Assembly (NCBI RefSeq): GCF_014243445.1
Contig: NZ_JACLQD010000002.1
Location: forward strand, 682,001-746,000
DNA length: 64,000 bases
Direction of reading: 5' to 3'
Source: Paragemmobacter straminiformis
GTDB lineage: Bacteria; Pseudomonadota; Alphaproteobacteria; Rhodobacterales; Rhodobacteraceae
The notes beneath the pieces are model-generated. The model saw nothing but the letters and a program-made list of their open reading frames with translations. It did no database searches and was not told the origin of the DNA. Every line of letters starts with the position of its first letter. The stretch's first letter is position 1. The position numbers and the translations under genes were made by a program. Below are positions 1 through 7,710 of the stretch, one piece after another.

Positions 1-1
1 G

Positions 2-406
2 TCGCGGCGGATCGCGGGGCAGCCCGTCAGCCTGATCGGCAGGCCCGAGCGGCAGCGGGCGGGGGATGACCTTGGCATCCTGCTGGCGCGGGAGCCGCTG
101 ATTCTGCCCACGGCGGAAAGCGGCCTGCGGGCGGCCTTTGACGGTCTGGCCTCGACCTTCGATGTGGTGCCGCAGATCGCGGCCGAGGTGGATGACATTG
201 CAATGATGCGACTTTTGGCGCGCGAGGGGGTCGGACTGGCCCTGTTGCCGCCCATCGCGGTCACCGACGAGCTGGCAGCGGGAACGCTGGTCGAACATGC
301 GCGGCTTGAGGGGGTGGTCGAGAGTTTCTACGCCATTACCCTGACCCGGCGCTTTCCCAACCCCTTGGTCGCCGAGTTGCTGCGCGGGGATCGTGCGGCG
401 GGTTAA
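2..406 (+). CDS. LysR-family transcriptional regulator, C-terminal part (cut by window start)
   Basis: The frame is open from base 2 to the stop at 404-406, giving 134 residues with no start inside the window. The visible part resembles the effector-binding half of a LysR regulator: an ILPTAESGLRAAF stretch, then EVDDIAMMRLLAREGVGLALLPP, the usual loop that ends the first subdomain, then a short helix ending in VAELL. The DNA-binding helix-turn-helix lies outside the window. A NhaR-like subtype is possible but cannot be decided from this half. The next gene on the same strand is tRNA-Glu, so any target genes are probably upstream. Confidence 0.75.
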   Translation, partial: SRRIAGQPVSLIGRPERQRAGDDLGILLAREPLILPTAESGLRAAFDGLASTFDVVPQIAAEVDDIAMMRLLAREGVGLALLPPIAVTDELAAGTLVEHARLEGVVESFYAITLTRRFPNPLVAELLRGDRAAG

Positions 407-473
407 GGGAATTTTTCGCTTTCCCCCTTGCACCGCTTTTGCGGTCGGGCTATCTGCCCGTCACCGACAGCGT

Positions 474-548
474 GGCCCGTTCGTCTATCGGTTAGGACAC
501 CTGGTTTTCAACCAGGTAAGAGGGGTTCGACTCCCCTACGGGCTGCCA
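474..548 (+). tRNA. tRNA-Glu (anticodon UUC)
   Basis: A 75-nt cloverleaf with encoded CCA. The acceptor stem pairs 474-480 with 538-544, with one G-T closing pair. The anticodon stem is CCTGG/CCAGG around the loop TTTTCAA, so the anticodon is TTC (Glu). The T arm is GGGGTTCGACTCCCC. The discriminator base is G545 and CCA is at 546-548. It stands alone between the LysR gene and the convergent editing-protein gene. Confidence 0.95.
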
Positions 549-603
549 CTTTTCCCCTTGCACACCAGACAGATACGGCGCGTTCCTTACGCGCCTTGCT
601 GTC

Positions 604-1125
604 CTATACCTCGAGCCATTCGGGGGTGCAGCCGATGGCGGTGAACCAGCGGATCAGGTCGGCGGGGGCCATTGCCAAGGTGCGGTCGTTCACGAGCGGG
701 TGGACATGCACAACCGATGCACGGGCGAATGCGGCGTCGATAACCAGTCGTACACCTGTCTTGACGCCGTTCACCATCGCCAAGGGCGAGACGGCGCCGG
801 GACGGATGCCGAGATTTTCCATCAGCCGCTCTTCCGAGCCGAAGGACAGGCCGGGCGCGCCGAGGCGTTCGCCGAGCAGCTTGAGGTCGATGTCGCGGTC
901 CTGTTCCAGCGTGACCAGAAGGTTCCGCTTCTTGCGGTCGCGCAGGTAGAGGTTCTTCACATGCAGGCCCGCCCCCATCATGCCCTGCACCTCTTTGCTG
1001 TCGGTCACGGTGCGCAAGGGAACGTGGTCATAGCGGCGGTAGGGAATGCCGAGGGCATCCATCTGCGCCAGCAGCGCATCGGAGGTGGTGGGCAGACTGT
1101 CCTGAAAGGCGGATGAGGCGTCCAT
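604..1125 (-). CDS. prolyl-tRNA editing protein (ProX/YbaK-type Ala-tRNA(Pro) deacylase)
   Basis: This 173-residue protein fits the free-standing YbaK/aminoacyl-tRNA deacylase domain that removes mischarged alanine from tRNA-Pro in the cytosol. Visible family marks are the HVKNLYLRD strand near residues 55-63 with the conserved lysine, followed by the hydrolase core through LVTLEQ, GAPGLSFGSEE, GAVSPLAMVN and VVHVHPLVND. The open frame extends 26 codons upstream, but the ATG at 1125 has a GGAG Shine-Dalgarno and starts at the usual family N-terminus. It points towards tRNA-Glu and lies downstream of the ABC transporter operon behind a terminator, so it is probably transcribed separately. Confidence 0.85.
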   Translation of the reverse strand: MDASSAFQDSLPTTSDALLAQMDALGIPYRRYDHVPLRTVTDSKEVQGMMGAGLHVKNLYLRDRKKRNLLVTLEQDRDIDLKLLGERLGAPGLSFGSEERLMENLGIRPGAVSPLAMVNGVKTGVRLVIDAAFARASVVHVHPLVNDRTLAMAPADLIRWFTAIGCTPEWLEV

Positions 1126-1189
1126 GGGCGGCTCCGGTTGGTGCGGGTGCCAGAGACACCAGCGGCGGGGCGGGTGCAAGGCCCGCAGC

Positions 1190-1216
1190 AAAAGGCCCGC
1201 CACGGGGGCGGGCCTT
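1190..1216 (-). terminator. rho-independent terminator after the ABC transporter operon
   Basis: Perfect 10-bp arms AAGGCCCGCC (1192-1201) and GGCGGGCCTT (1207-1216) enclose a 5-nt loop. On the minus strand they are followed by TTTT, just after the stop codon of the second permease gene. Confidence 0.8.
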
Positions 1217-1221
1217 GGGCT

Positions 1222-2016
1222 TCATTCGCCGTAGATCCGTTCGAGCCTGCGGCGGCGGAGTTCGTAAAGGACCGCCCCCGCCAGCGTGACGGTGATCATG
1301 ATCAGGGCCAGCGCGTTGATCGTGGGGGTAATGCCGGTGCGGACCTTGGAGAAAACATAGACCGTCAGCGTATCGGCATTGCCACGGGTGAAGAGTGTGA
1401 CGTTGAAGTTCTCGATCGACTGGAAGAAGGCGATGGCGGCCCCTGCCCCGATGGCCGGATAGAGATGGGGCAGCAGGATGCGGCGCAGCACCATGCCGTG
1501 GCCCGCGCCAAGATCGAGCGCCGCCTCTTCCAGTGCGACGTCAAAGCTTTGCAGCCGGGCGAGGACCAGCAGCATCACGAAAGCCGCGATATAGCTGACC
1601 TGACCGAAGACCGACAGGTGCAGGCCCGCGGGCACGGAAAACTGGTTCCAGAACAGCAGGGTCGAAATCCCGATGACCGCGCCGGGGGCAAGGATCGGGG
1701 CGACCATCACGCCGTAAAGCACGGTGCGGACGCGACCGGTGATCGAGTTGATCAGGATCGCCGCCGCCGTGCCGATGGGAACGGCCAGCACCACCACGGC
1801 CACCGCGACCAGCACCGTATTGCGGAAGGCGACCCACATGCGGCCGTCGGCGGCCAGTTCGGTGAACCATTGGGTGGTGAAGCCGCGCCACGGCAGGATC
1901 GAGGGGAAGCGGCTGTCGTTGAAGGCCGCGCCCCCCATGACGACCAAGGGCGCCAGAAGGTAGAAGAGGAACAGCGCCATATAGAGGTGGAACAGGTAGT
2001 TGCGTGTCTTGTGCAT
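1222..2016 (-). CDS. ABC transporter permease, PotC-like
   Basis: A 264-residue inner-membrane permease with about six hydrophobic segments. It carries the cytoplasmic EAA loop that contacts the ATPase (EEAALDLGAGHG followed by ILLPHLYPAI, about residues 165-190). Length and layout match the second permease of spermidine/putrescine-type importers. It is the last gene of a four-gene minus-strand operon (binding protein, ATPase, permease, permease) and starts 12 nt after the first permease, behind a GGGGGCAGG ribosome-binding site. Substrate cannot be read from the permease. Polyamine is the default for the family, but these systems also import other small amines and phosphonates. Confidence 0.85.
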   Translation of the reverse strand: MHKTRNYLFHLYMALFLFYLLAPLVVMGGAAFNDSRFPSILPWRGFTTQWFTELAADGRMWVAFRNTVLVAVAVVVLAVPIGTAAAILINSITGRVRTVLYGVMVAPILAPGAVIGISTLLFWNQFSVPAGLHLSVFGQVSYIAAFVMLLVLARLQSFDVALEEAALDLGAGHGMVLRRILLPHLYPAIGAGAAIAFFQSIENFNVTLFTRGNADTLTVYVFSKVRTGITPTINALALIMITVTLAGAVLYELRRRRLERIYGE

Positions 2017-2028
2017 GGTCCTGCCCCC

Positions 2029-2952
2029 TTATTTCGCGATGTCGGAGAGTTTGACGCGGAAAACCCGCATCACGAGGCTGACGAACACCGTGCAGAGGAC
2101 CAGCAGGATGAAGGCATAGGCCGACCCCGTGTTCCAGTCGGCGGCTTCGAACATCCATTGCTGGATGACCTGGGTGAACCAGTTCGATTCGGTCGAGCCG
2201 AGCAGGACAGGCACCAGAAGCGAACCTGCCGAGAGCATGAACACCATCACGGCACCCGAGGCGATGCCCGGTTTGGCGTGCGGCAGGATCACCCGCCAAT
2301 GCGTGCGCCACCACGGGCTGCCAAGGTCTTCGGCCGCTTCGATCTGGTTGGTGTCGAGCGACTGGATGGCGTTGTAGATCGGGAAGAGCATGAACAGCAC
2401 ATAGGTGTAGACAAGGCCGATGATGATCGACCGGTAGCCCGCGATCCAGCGGATCGGCGCCTCGATGATGCCGAGGCCGAGAAGCGAGAAGTTGAGCGGT
2501 CCCTTGAGCGACAGGATGATGAACCACGCGAAGGAGCGCAGCACCTCGGACACCCAGAGGGGGACGAAGAGAAGAAGAAAGAGCGTGGGCAGCGATTTCG
2601 GCTGCACGATCTTTGCAAGGTAATAGGCCAAGGGATAGGCCAGCGCGAAGGACAGGACCGTCACGAAGGCGGAATAGCCCACTGTCAGCAGGAAGGATTT
2701 CACATGCACGGGCAGCGTGACGGTCAGGCCGAAGACTTCGGTCGGTGACGAGCCTGTGAGGATCTTGGCGTAATTGTCGAAAGAGTAGGTGTCGAGCGGG
2801 CCGCCCATGTCGACGCGGGGCAGATAGGGGCGGAACGAGTTTTCCAGCAGGTAGAAGTTGGGCAGCACGATCAGGACGAGCAGCCAGAAGGCCGTGAGCA
2901 GCACGAAGGCGCCTGTCAGACCCGTGCCGTAGCGGCGCAGAAGGTCTTGCAT
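2029..2952 (-). CDS. ABC transporter permease, PotB-like
   Basis: A 307-residue inner-membrane permease of the PotB type. A hydrophobic segment near residues 15-35 is followed by a periplasmic stretch, then five further segments. The EAA motif reads EAAEDLGSPWW with VILPHAKPGI behind it (about residues 205-230). It starts 3 nt after the ATPase stop codon and lies 12 nt before the second permease, so the pair is almost certainly translated from one mRNA. It would form the heterodimeric channel with the downstream permease. Confidence 0.87.
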   Translation of the reverse strand: MQDLLRRYGTGLTGAFVLLTAFWLLVLIVLPNFYLLENSFRPYLPRVDMGGPLDTYSFDNYAKILTGSSPTEVFGLTVTLPVHVKSFLLTVGYSAFVTVLSFALAYPLAYYLAKIVQPKSLPTLFLLLFVPLWVSEVLRSFAWFIILSLKGPLNFSLLGLGIIEAPIRWIAGYRSIIIGLVYTYVLFMLFPIYNAIQSLDTNQIEAAEDLGSPWWRTHWRVILPHAKPGIASGAVMVFMLSAGSLLVPVLLGSTESNWFTQVIQQWMFEAADWNTGSAYAFILLVLCTVFVSLVMRVFRVKLSDIAK

Positions 2953-2955
2953 GGA

Positions 2956-4038
2956 TCAGGCCTCCGCCGCGGTTTCGTCGGGAAGGATGGCGGCGCGGGC
3001 GGCATCGAACGAGATGTGCAGCTTTGCGCCGGGGGCCGGGGTGTTGCCCAGACCGTCGTTGCGGAGTTCGGCCACGAGGTTGGTGCCGTTTTCCGAAAGC
3101 GCGTGGACCGAGATGAAGTTCCCCTCGAAGGCGACGTCGGTCACGGTGACGGGGACCGAGTTTTCGGCCTGCGCCTCGGCGGTGAAGCGCATGTGTTCGG
3201 GGCGGACGTAAAGCTTGACCGCGCCGCCGGTGTTCGGGGCCATGCGGGCGCGGAAGCTGCCCAGCGGGGTGTCATAGCTGGCAAAGCCCTGCCCCACGGC
3301 GCCGACCGATCCGGCGAGGATGTTGTTCTCGCCCACGAAGGAGGCGACGAAACCGTTGGCGGGGTTGTCGTAGATGTCGCGCGGGTTGGCGACCTGTTGC
3401 AGGCGGCCATGACTCATCACGCCGACGCGGTCGGACATGGCGAGCGCCTCGCCCTGATCGTGGGTGATGTAGATGAAGGTGACGCCCGTGCGCTTCTGGA
3501 TGGCGCGCAATTCGGCGCGCATGTGCTGGCGCAGCTTGAGGTCGAGCGCGGAGAGCGGTTCGTCAAGCAGCATCACGGCGGGTTCGACGGCAAGCGCGCG
3601 GGCGATGGCGACGCGCTGTTTCTGGCCGCCGGAAAGCTGGCTGACCATCTTGTCGCCCGCGCCGGGCAGGTCGACTAGGCGCAGCAGTTCGTCGGCGCGG
3701 GCGCGGCGCTTTGCCTTGTCGATGCCGCGCACCTCGAGCCCGAAGGCGATGTTGTCGGCGACGGACATCAGCGGGAACAGGGCGAGGTTCTGGAAGATCA
3801 GCGCGGTGGGGCGCTGGTTGGGGCGCTGGCCGCGCATGTCCTTGCCGCCGATTCGGACGACGCCCGAGGAAGGTTCGGTGAAGCCCGAGATCATGCGCAG
3901 GATCGTGGTCTTGCCGCAGCCCGACGGCCCGAGAAAGGAAAAGAATTCGCCCGGCTGGATGGCGACGTTCACATGGTCGACGGCGCGGAACGAGCCGAAG
4001 TCACAGCACACGTCGTCAAGATCGATCCCTGCACTCAT
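2956..4038 (-). CDS. ABC transporter ATP-binding protein, PotA-like
   Basis: A 360-residue cytoplasmic ATPase. Walker A is GPSGCGKT at residues 37-44, the ABC signature is LSGGQKQRVAIARAL, Walker B is VMLLDEPLSALD, and the switch histidine sits in YITHDQGEA. The last roughly 120 residues form the TOBE domain typical of importers for polyamines and related solutes. It is the second gene of the operon and is separated from the binding-protein gene by a terminator-like hairpin. That would keep its expression below that of the binding protein. Confidence 0.9.
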   Translation of the reverse strand: MSAGIDLDDVCCDFGSFRAVDHVNVAIQPGEFFSFLGPSGCGKTTILRMISGFTEPSSGVVRIGGKDMRGQRPNQRPTALIFQNLALFPLMSVADNIAFGLEVRGIDKAKRRARADELLRLVDLPGAGDKMVSQLSGGQKQRVAIARALAVEPAVMLLDEPLSALDLKLRQHMRAELRAIQKRTGVTFIYITHDQGEALAMSDRVGVMSHGRLQQVANPRDIYDNPANGFVASFVGENNILAGSVGAVGQGFASYDTPLGSFRARMAPNTGGAVKLYVRPEHMRFTAEAQAENSVPVTVTDVAFEGNFISVHALSENGTNLVAELRNDGLGNTPAPGAKLHISFDAARAAILPDETAAEA

Positions 4039-4101
4039 GATGGTGCAAACTCCCCTGAATATCCGGTTTTATGGCCCGCTCTGACGGCAGTGCCTTGATG
4101 G

Positions 4102-4138
4102 AAAAAGACGGCCCGCCGGAGTTTCCCCCGGCGAGCCG
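4102..4138 (-). terminator. intra-operon terminator/attenuator between binding protein and ATPase genes
   Basis: Arms 4109-4119 (CGGCCCGCCGG) and 4128-4138 (CCGGCGAGCCG) pair with one G-U. On the minus strand they are followed by five T (4102-4106). It lies 17 nt after the binding-protein stop codon and about 65 nt before the ATPase start. Partial read-through would give excess binding protein. Confidence 0.7.
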
Positions 4139-4155
4139 CCGTTGCGTCGAGGCGA

Positions 4156-5292
4156 TCAGGCGCTCTTGAACTTGTCGGCGTATTCGCCGCGCTTGGCGAT
4201 GAACCACGCCTCTTGCGCGGGCCACCACCACAGTTTCGACAGGGCGTCATCGTTGAAGGCCGAGGTGTAGTAGGCCGCGACTGCCGGGTCGAGAAGGTCG
4301 ACGGCGCCCTTGCCGACGGGGTTGGCCGAGAAGGCGGTGGCCCAGGCGGCCGATCCTTCGGGTTCGGAAACCCACTTGGCGAAGGCATGGGCCTGTTCGA
4401 CGTTGGCGGCGTTCTTCATCAGAACGAAGCCCTGGTTCCAGGCGAAGGCACCCTCTTTCGGCGGCACGTAGCCGTAGTTGCCCTGCTTGCCGAGGTTGTA
4501 GCCGGTCGAGTCCCAGCACAGGCCCACGGCCCCGCCGTTGACGAGGAAGCCGGCCTGCGCCTCGTTCTCGCCGGTCCACCACTGGACGAAGTTCGACTTG
4601 ACCTTGATGGCTTCGGCGAGGGCGATATCCCACAGCTCGACCATCGTGGCTTCGTCCTTGTAGCCGTCGAGCCACGGCTTGGGCAGCTTGCCCTCGGCGT
4701 CGAGCCAGCGGCCCATCGCGGCGAGGGTCGAGTGCGGACGGCCCACGACCTTGCCGGTGTTGGCCGGGTTGAACAGGTCGCCCAGCGAGGCGGTGCCGTA
4801 TTCCAGCGGCAGCACGTCCTTGTCGAACACGAGGGCTTCGGTGCCCCAGACCGAGAGGACGATCATGCGCTGGCCGTCGACGGTGGCCATTTCGCCCATC
4901 GCGCCATCGGCGAGACCGGGCAGGTAGTTGTCGACGTTCAGCTTGGTCATGTCCCAGCCCTGGACAAGGCCGTTCGAGGCCCATGCGCCGACGCGGTCGA
5001 CGGTGGGTTCGATGACGTCGACGCCGCCGGCTTCGAGCGCCAGCTTGGCGGCGGTCATCATGTCATCCTGACCGGGCTGTTCGGTGAAGTTGATCTTGAT
5101 GCCGGTCGCGGCTTCGAATTTCGGGAAAACGGTTTCGGCCAGCGCCGGATAGCCGGCCCAGCCCATGAAGTTCAGCTCGCCCGAGGAGGCCAGAGCCTTG
5201 CTCGAGATGATCGACGGCGCGGCCATCGCGCCGAGTCCGAGGGCCGTGCCTTTGAGGACCGTGCGACGGTCGAGGTTCGATTTCAGTGTCAT
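4156..5292 (-). CDS. Tat-exported solute-binding protein of a polyamine-type ABC transporter (PotD-like)
   Basis: A 378-residue periplasmic binding protein. It opens with a twin-arginine signal (LDRRTVLKG at residues 7-15, a hydrophobic run, then a SSKALA-type cleavage region). The mature part starts GELNFMGWAGYPA and continues with FEAATGIKINF, as in spermidine/putrescine-binding proteins. The ATG at 5292 follows a GGAG site; an upstream in-frame start would hide the Tat motif behind 15 extra residues. Tat rather than Sec export is notable, since PotD is normally Sec-exported. It is the first gene of the importer operon. The ligand is unproven. Confidence 0.85.
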   Translation of the reverse strand: MTLKSNLDRRTVLKGTALGLGAMAAPSIISSKALASSGELNFMGWAGYPALAETVFPKFEAATGIKINFTEQPGQDDMMTAAKLALEAGGVDVIEPTVDRVGAWASNGLVQGWDMTKLNVDNYLPGLADGAMGEMATVDGQRMIVLSVWGTEALVFDKDVLPLEYGTASLGDLFNPANTGKVVGRPHSTLAAMGRWLDAEGKLPKPWLDGYKDEATMVELWDIALAEAIKVKSNFVQWWTGENEAQAGFLVNGGAVGLCWDSTGYNLGKQGNYGYVPPKEGAFAWNQGFVLMKNAANVEQAHAFAKWVSEPEGSAAWATAFSANPVGKGAVDLLDPAVAAYYTSAFNDDALSKLWWWPAQEAWFIAKRGEYADKFKSA

Positions 5293-5813
5293 GTTAGCTC
5301 CCCTGATTTTGCCACGCCCTGATGGGGGCGCTGCCAAGCGTCTTTGTTGTCATCCGCTTTGGTGGAACATTCGTGACACGAAAAGCGGATAGGTCAACAT
5401 TGTTTTCGATGCCAGATCGCCGCAACCGCGGGGCGCACAGGGATTTGAAGGGATTCGCGGGGTTCTGCCGCCGTTTCGGGCAGATGCTCTACCCAGAGGC
5501 GAAAGCGCCGCGCCCGCCAAGACTTGCGACAGGATCGGGGGCCACGAAACGGTGGGCCGATCCTGACGAAGGGAGGGCAAAAACCGGCCATTGTGCAAAG
5601 TTAACGAATAATGCGGCACCGGAGGTCCGATTGTGGAGCGAGGGGCGACGCACGGCCCGAATCTGGCCCCATACCGGACTAAAATTGCCCGCAAATGCCC
5701 TACAGAACGTATCACAGACAGGTGCGCGTTCCGCTTGCCACGCGAATCCCGCCTGTAGTGCCGTACCGAGTGCGATGGATCTGGGGAAGCTTCGCAACAA
5801 TTGGGGCGGCTGC
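5293..5813. other. 521-bp gap between divergent genes; promoter region with a strong hairpin
   Basis: No convincing gene is seen. The in-frame upstream extension of the receiver gene has no family similarity and a skewed composition. The clearest structure is an inverted repeat at 5530-5565: CAGGATCGG at 5530-5538 and CCGATCCTG at 5557-5565, extended inward by CCAC/GTGG. It must also contain promoters for the ABC operon and the receiver gene, but no -35/-10 pair stands out. Confidence 0.5.
5530..5565. repeat. perfect 9-bp inverted repeat with extended inner stem
   Basis: CAGGATCGG (5530-5538) and CCGATCCTG (5557-5565) are exact reverse complements around an 18-nt centre that can pair further. 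No T-run follows on either side, so an operator or RNA element is more likely than a terminator. Confidence 0.5.
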
Positions 5814-6869
5814 ATGCGTATTCTGGCTGTGGACGACGACGAAACCATCCTTGACCTTCTGGCCGAGTCGCTGCGGGTCAGCGGGCATGGCAGCATGACC
5901 AAGGCCTCGTCCGGACGGAAGGCGCTGGACATCATCGCCAATGCGACCGAGCCTTTCGATTGCGTGCTGCTGGACATCCAGATGCCCGGAATCGACGGAA
6001 TCACGCTGTGCGCCACCATCCGCTCGATTCCGGCCTATGCGCGCTCGCCCATCCTGATGCTGACGGCGATGTCGCAGCGGGACTATATCGAACGCGCGTT
6101 TCAGGCGGGGGCGACCGATTACATCACCAAGCCTTTCGACTTTCTGGAGCTGGGCACGCGGCTTTCGGTCGCGCGGCGGCTGGTCGAGGAGCAATGCCTT
6201 GTCGCCGAAAGCAAGGCGACGATCGAAGGGCTGAAGCGCACGATCAAGACCGCGCCACGGCTGAAGCTGCCCGATCCGGTCGAGATTTCCGGGCTTGAGC
6301 GGATGATCGGATACATTGCCTTTGAAAACTTCGTGCTGTCGCTCGGGCGGGGGAAGATGTTCACCTCGTCGGTGACGGCGTTCCAGTTGCAAGAGGTGAA
6401 CACGCTGTTCGAGCGGTCGCGTCCGACGGATTTCGTGGCGCGGCTGGGACTGGTGGCCGAGGCCCTGTCGGGGGCGACCGCGGCGGATGCGGCGATCCTG
6501 TCCTATCGCGGCAACGGAACCTTTTTGATGCTGTCGCAAGGGCGCACGGCACAGACGCCGGAAGAGCTGGAAGAGACGGTGAACGCGCAGCTTCCCGATC
6601 TGACCGATCAGGGCATGGTCTTGCGGCTGGCGGCGGGGCAGCGGCATTCGCTGGGGGCCTTTACCCGCTACGGCGCGATTCAGGCCGTGCATCGGGCGGT
6701 GGTTTCGGCCGGAGATGCCGCCGGACTGAAGCGGGCCGAAAAGGCGCTGAACACGCCCTCGACCGTGCGGCGGCTGTTCCACCGGTCGTCGGTCGAGCCG
6801 GACCGCAACCCCTATGAGGCAATGTTGCGCGACGTGCTGACCGAGGAAGTCGCCTATCTGCGGCACTGA
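5814..6869 (+). CDS. response regulator with degenerate GGDEF-like output domain
   Basis: A 351-residue protein. Residues 1-120 form a receiver domain: the acidic pocket D7-D9, phosphoacceptor D54 in LLDIQMPGIDG, a T in LMLTAMS and the lysine in ITKPFD. A helical linker follows (about 125-165). The rest resembles a diguanylate cyclase fold, but the GGDEF position reads YRGNGTF, so cyclase activity is unlikely. It could bind a nucleotide or a partner instead. The ATG at 5814 gives the canonical MRILAVDDD start; the frame is open further upstream (for example a Met at 5775). It begins a signalling cluster with LuxI, a histidine kinase, Hpt and a second receiver. Its kinase is unknown, though the nearby one is the obvious candidate. 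Confidence 0.8.
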   Translation: MRILAVDDDETILDLLAESLRVSGHGSMTKASSGRKALDIIANATEPFDCVLLDIQMPGIDGITLCATIRSIPAYARSPILMLTAMSQRDYIERAFQAGATDYITKPFDFLELGTRLSVARRLVEEQCLVAESKATIEGLKRTIKTAPRLKLPDPVEISGLERMIGYIAFENFVLSLGRGKMFTSSVTAFQLQEVNTLFERSRPTDFVARLGLVAEALSGATAADAAILSYRGNGTFLMLSQGRTAQTPEELEETVNAQLPDLTDQGMVLRLAAGQRHSLGAFTRYGAIQAVHRAVVSAGDAAGLKRAEKALNTPSTVRRLFHRSSVEPDRNPYEAMLRDVLTEEVAYLRH

Positions 6870-6910
6870 CCGGACACAGGCGTAAGGCACGGGCAGCAAA
6901 AGGCAGGCTG

Positions 6911-6927
6911 CGCCCCGTCAGGGGGCG
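6911..6927. terminator. weak hairpin between convergent genes
   Basis: CGCCCC (6911-6916) and GGGGCG (6922-6927) can form a short GC-rich stem in the 63-bp gap between the receiver gene and luxI. A T-rich tract follows only at some distance on the minus strand, so its role as a terminator is uncertain. Confidence 0.3.
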
Positions 6928-6932
6928 GGCCG

Positions 6933-7520
6933 CTAGTGCAGACCGCGCGCCAGTTTCATCATCGCGACCTGAACCGACATGCCGTCGATCATCAGCACCG
7001 GACCTGCGGGTTCGGCGTCGAGATGCAGGCGCGAGATCCAGCGCGGCCATACCGAAGGCACAAGGCCGAGCATGGTCTGCGCGCCGAGTTCGCGCGCGGC
7101 GCGGATCATTTCATACATGAGGTCGGTCTGGACCTTGGTGCGCAGATGCGCCGGAACGCGCTGCGAGACGAAAACGCGGCTGCCTTCCCAGATGGTCGGA
7201 TCGACGGGTGCCTCGAAGTCGAGAAGGTTCGAGGGGATCGAGTCGAGCATGCCGCGCTGGGCGTCGCGGATCATGTAGGTGTACATGCCGACGCGGGCGG
7301 TGGTGGGTGTGAGGCGGACACCGGCCAGAACCTCGCCGCCCTCGTGGACGGCGATCCAGCGGCTGGCGGGGGTATCGTACTGGTCGAACTCCATCCCTTC
7401 GGCCTGCGGCAGATTCCAGTTGTGGCGCAGGATGAAGCATTCGCGACGCGCCTTGAGCAGGTTCACGAAGAGATCACCGTGATGGTGCATGTTCTGGAAA
7501 GACAGGGTGGTTGTCAGCAT
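6933..7520 (-). CDS. acyl-homoserine-lactone synthase, LuxI family
   Basis: A 195-residue autoinducer synthase that would join an acyl chain to S-adenosylmethionine to make a quorum-sensing signal. The LuxI invariant set is in order: R25/R26, F29, W35, E44, D46 and D49 (EFDQYD), R69 (GVRLTPT) and E112/R115 (WEGSR). The open frame starts earlier, but the ATG at 7520 places these residues at the usual family positions. No LuxR receptor gene is present in the window, so it is an orphan synthase locally. It lies convergent to the receiver gene and divergent from the small gene/histidine kinase unit. A palindrome and a TTAA-N6-TTAAC sequence in its leader are possible control sites. Acyl-chain length cannot be inferred. 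Confidence 0.9.
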   Translation of the reverse strand: MLTTTLSFQNMHHHGDLFVNLLKARRECFILRHNWNLPQAEGMEFDQYDTPASRWIAVHEGGEVLAGVRLTPTTARVGMYTYMIRDAQRGMLDSIPSNLLDFEAPVDPTIWEGSRVFVSQRVPAHLRTKVQTDLMYEMIRAARELGAQTMLGLVPSVWPRWISRLHLDAEPAGPVLMIDGMSVQVAMMKLARGLH

Positions 7521-7617
7521 TGTTCTGCTCGCATGTGCGGTTCGGCAACGCGCCCGGGATAGGGCATGCGCCATTGGTCAGTGCACAGGCAGCGCGCAAT
7601 GTAGGCAAACCCCCAAC

Positions 7618-7634
7618 CGCCGGTGAAACCGGCG
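7618..7634. promoter_or_regulatory. perfect 7-bp palindrome in the luxI leader
   Basis: CGCCGGT and ACCGGCG flank a 3-nt centre (GAA on the plus strand), about 100 bp upstream of the luxI start. The size suits a lux-box-like operator or an RNA hairpin, but the bases do not match a classical lux box. Confidence 0.4.
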
Positions 7635-7695
7635 TTTTCCGTCCCCCCCGACGGTACATTCAGCATAGTTCGTCCTGCCTCGGTCTTGTATTTTT

Positions 7696-7710
7696 TTAAT
7701 CTTTGTTAAC
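7696..7710. promoter_or_regulatory. CtrA-like site TTAA-N6-TTAAC
   Basis: TTAA at 7696-7699 and TTAAC at 7706-7710 are separated by 6 nt. The alphaproteobacterial CtrA consensus is TTAA-N7-TTAAC, so the spacing is one short. It sits in the AT-richest patch of the gap, about 180 bp upstream of luxI. Confidence 0.35.

Noticed and set aside
1138-2748. A 536-codon plus-strand open frame opposite the permease genes
   Set aside because: The residue mix is almost only D, E, H, Q, R and G, typical of an antisense shadow of hydrophobic membrane-protein genes.
5322-5813. N-terminal extension of the receiver protein
   Set aside because: The frame is open, but the extra residues have no similarity or membrane/signal character, and MRILAVDDD at 5814 is a canonical receiver start.
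7618-7634. Classical lux box
   Set aside because: The palindrome is 17 bp and does not follow the ACCTGT...ACAGGT pattern. It is kept only as a possible operator.
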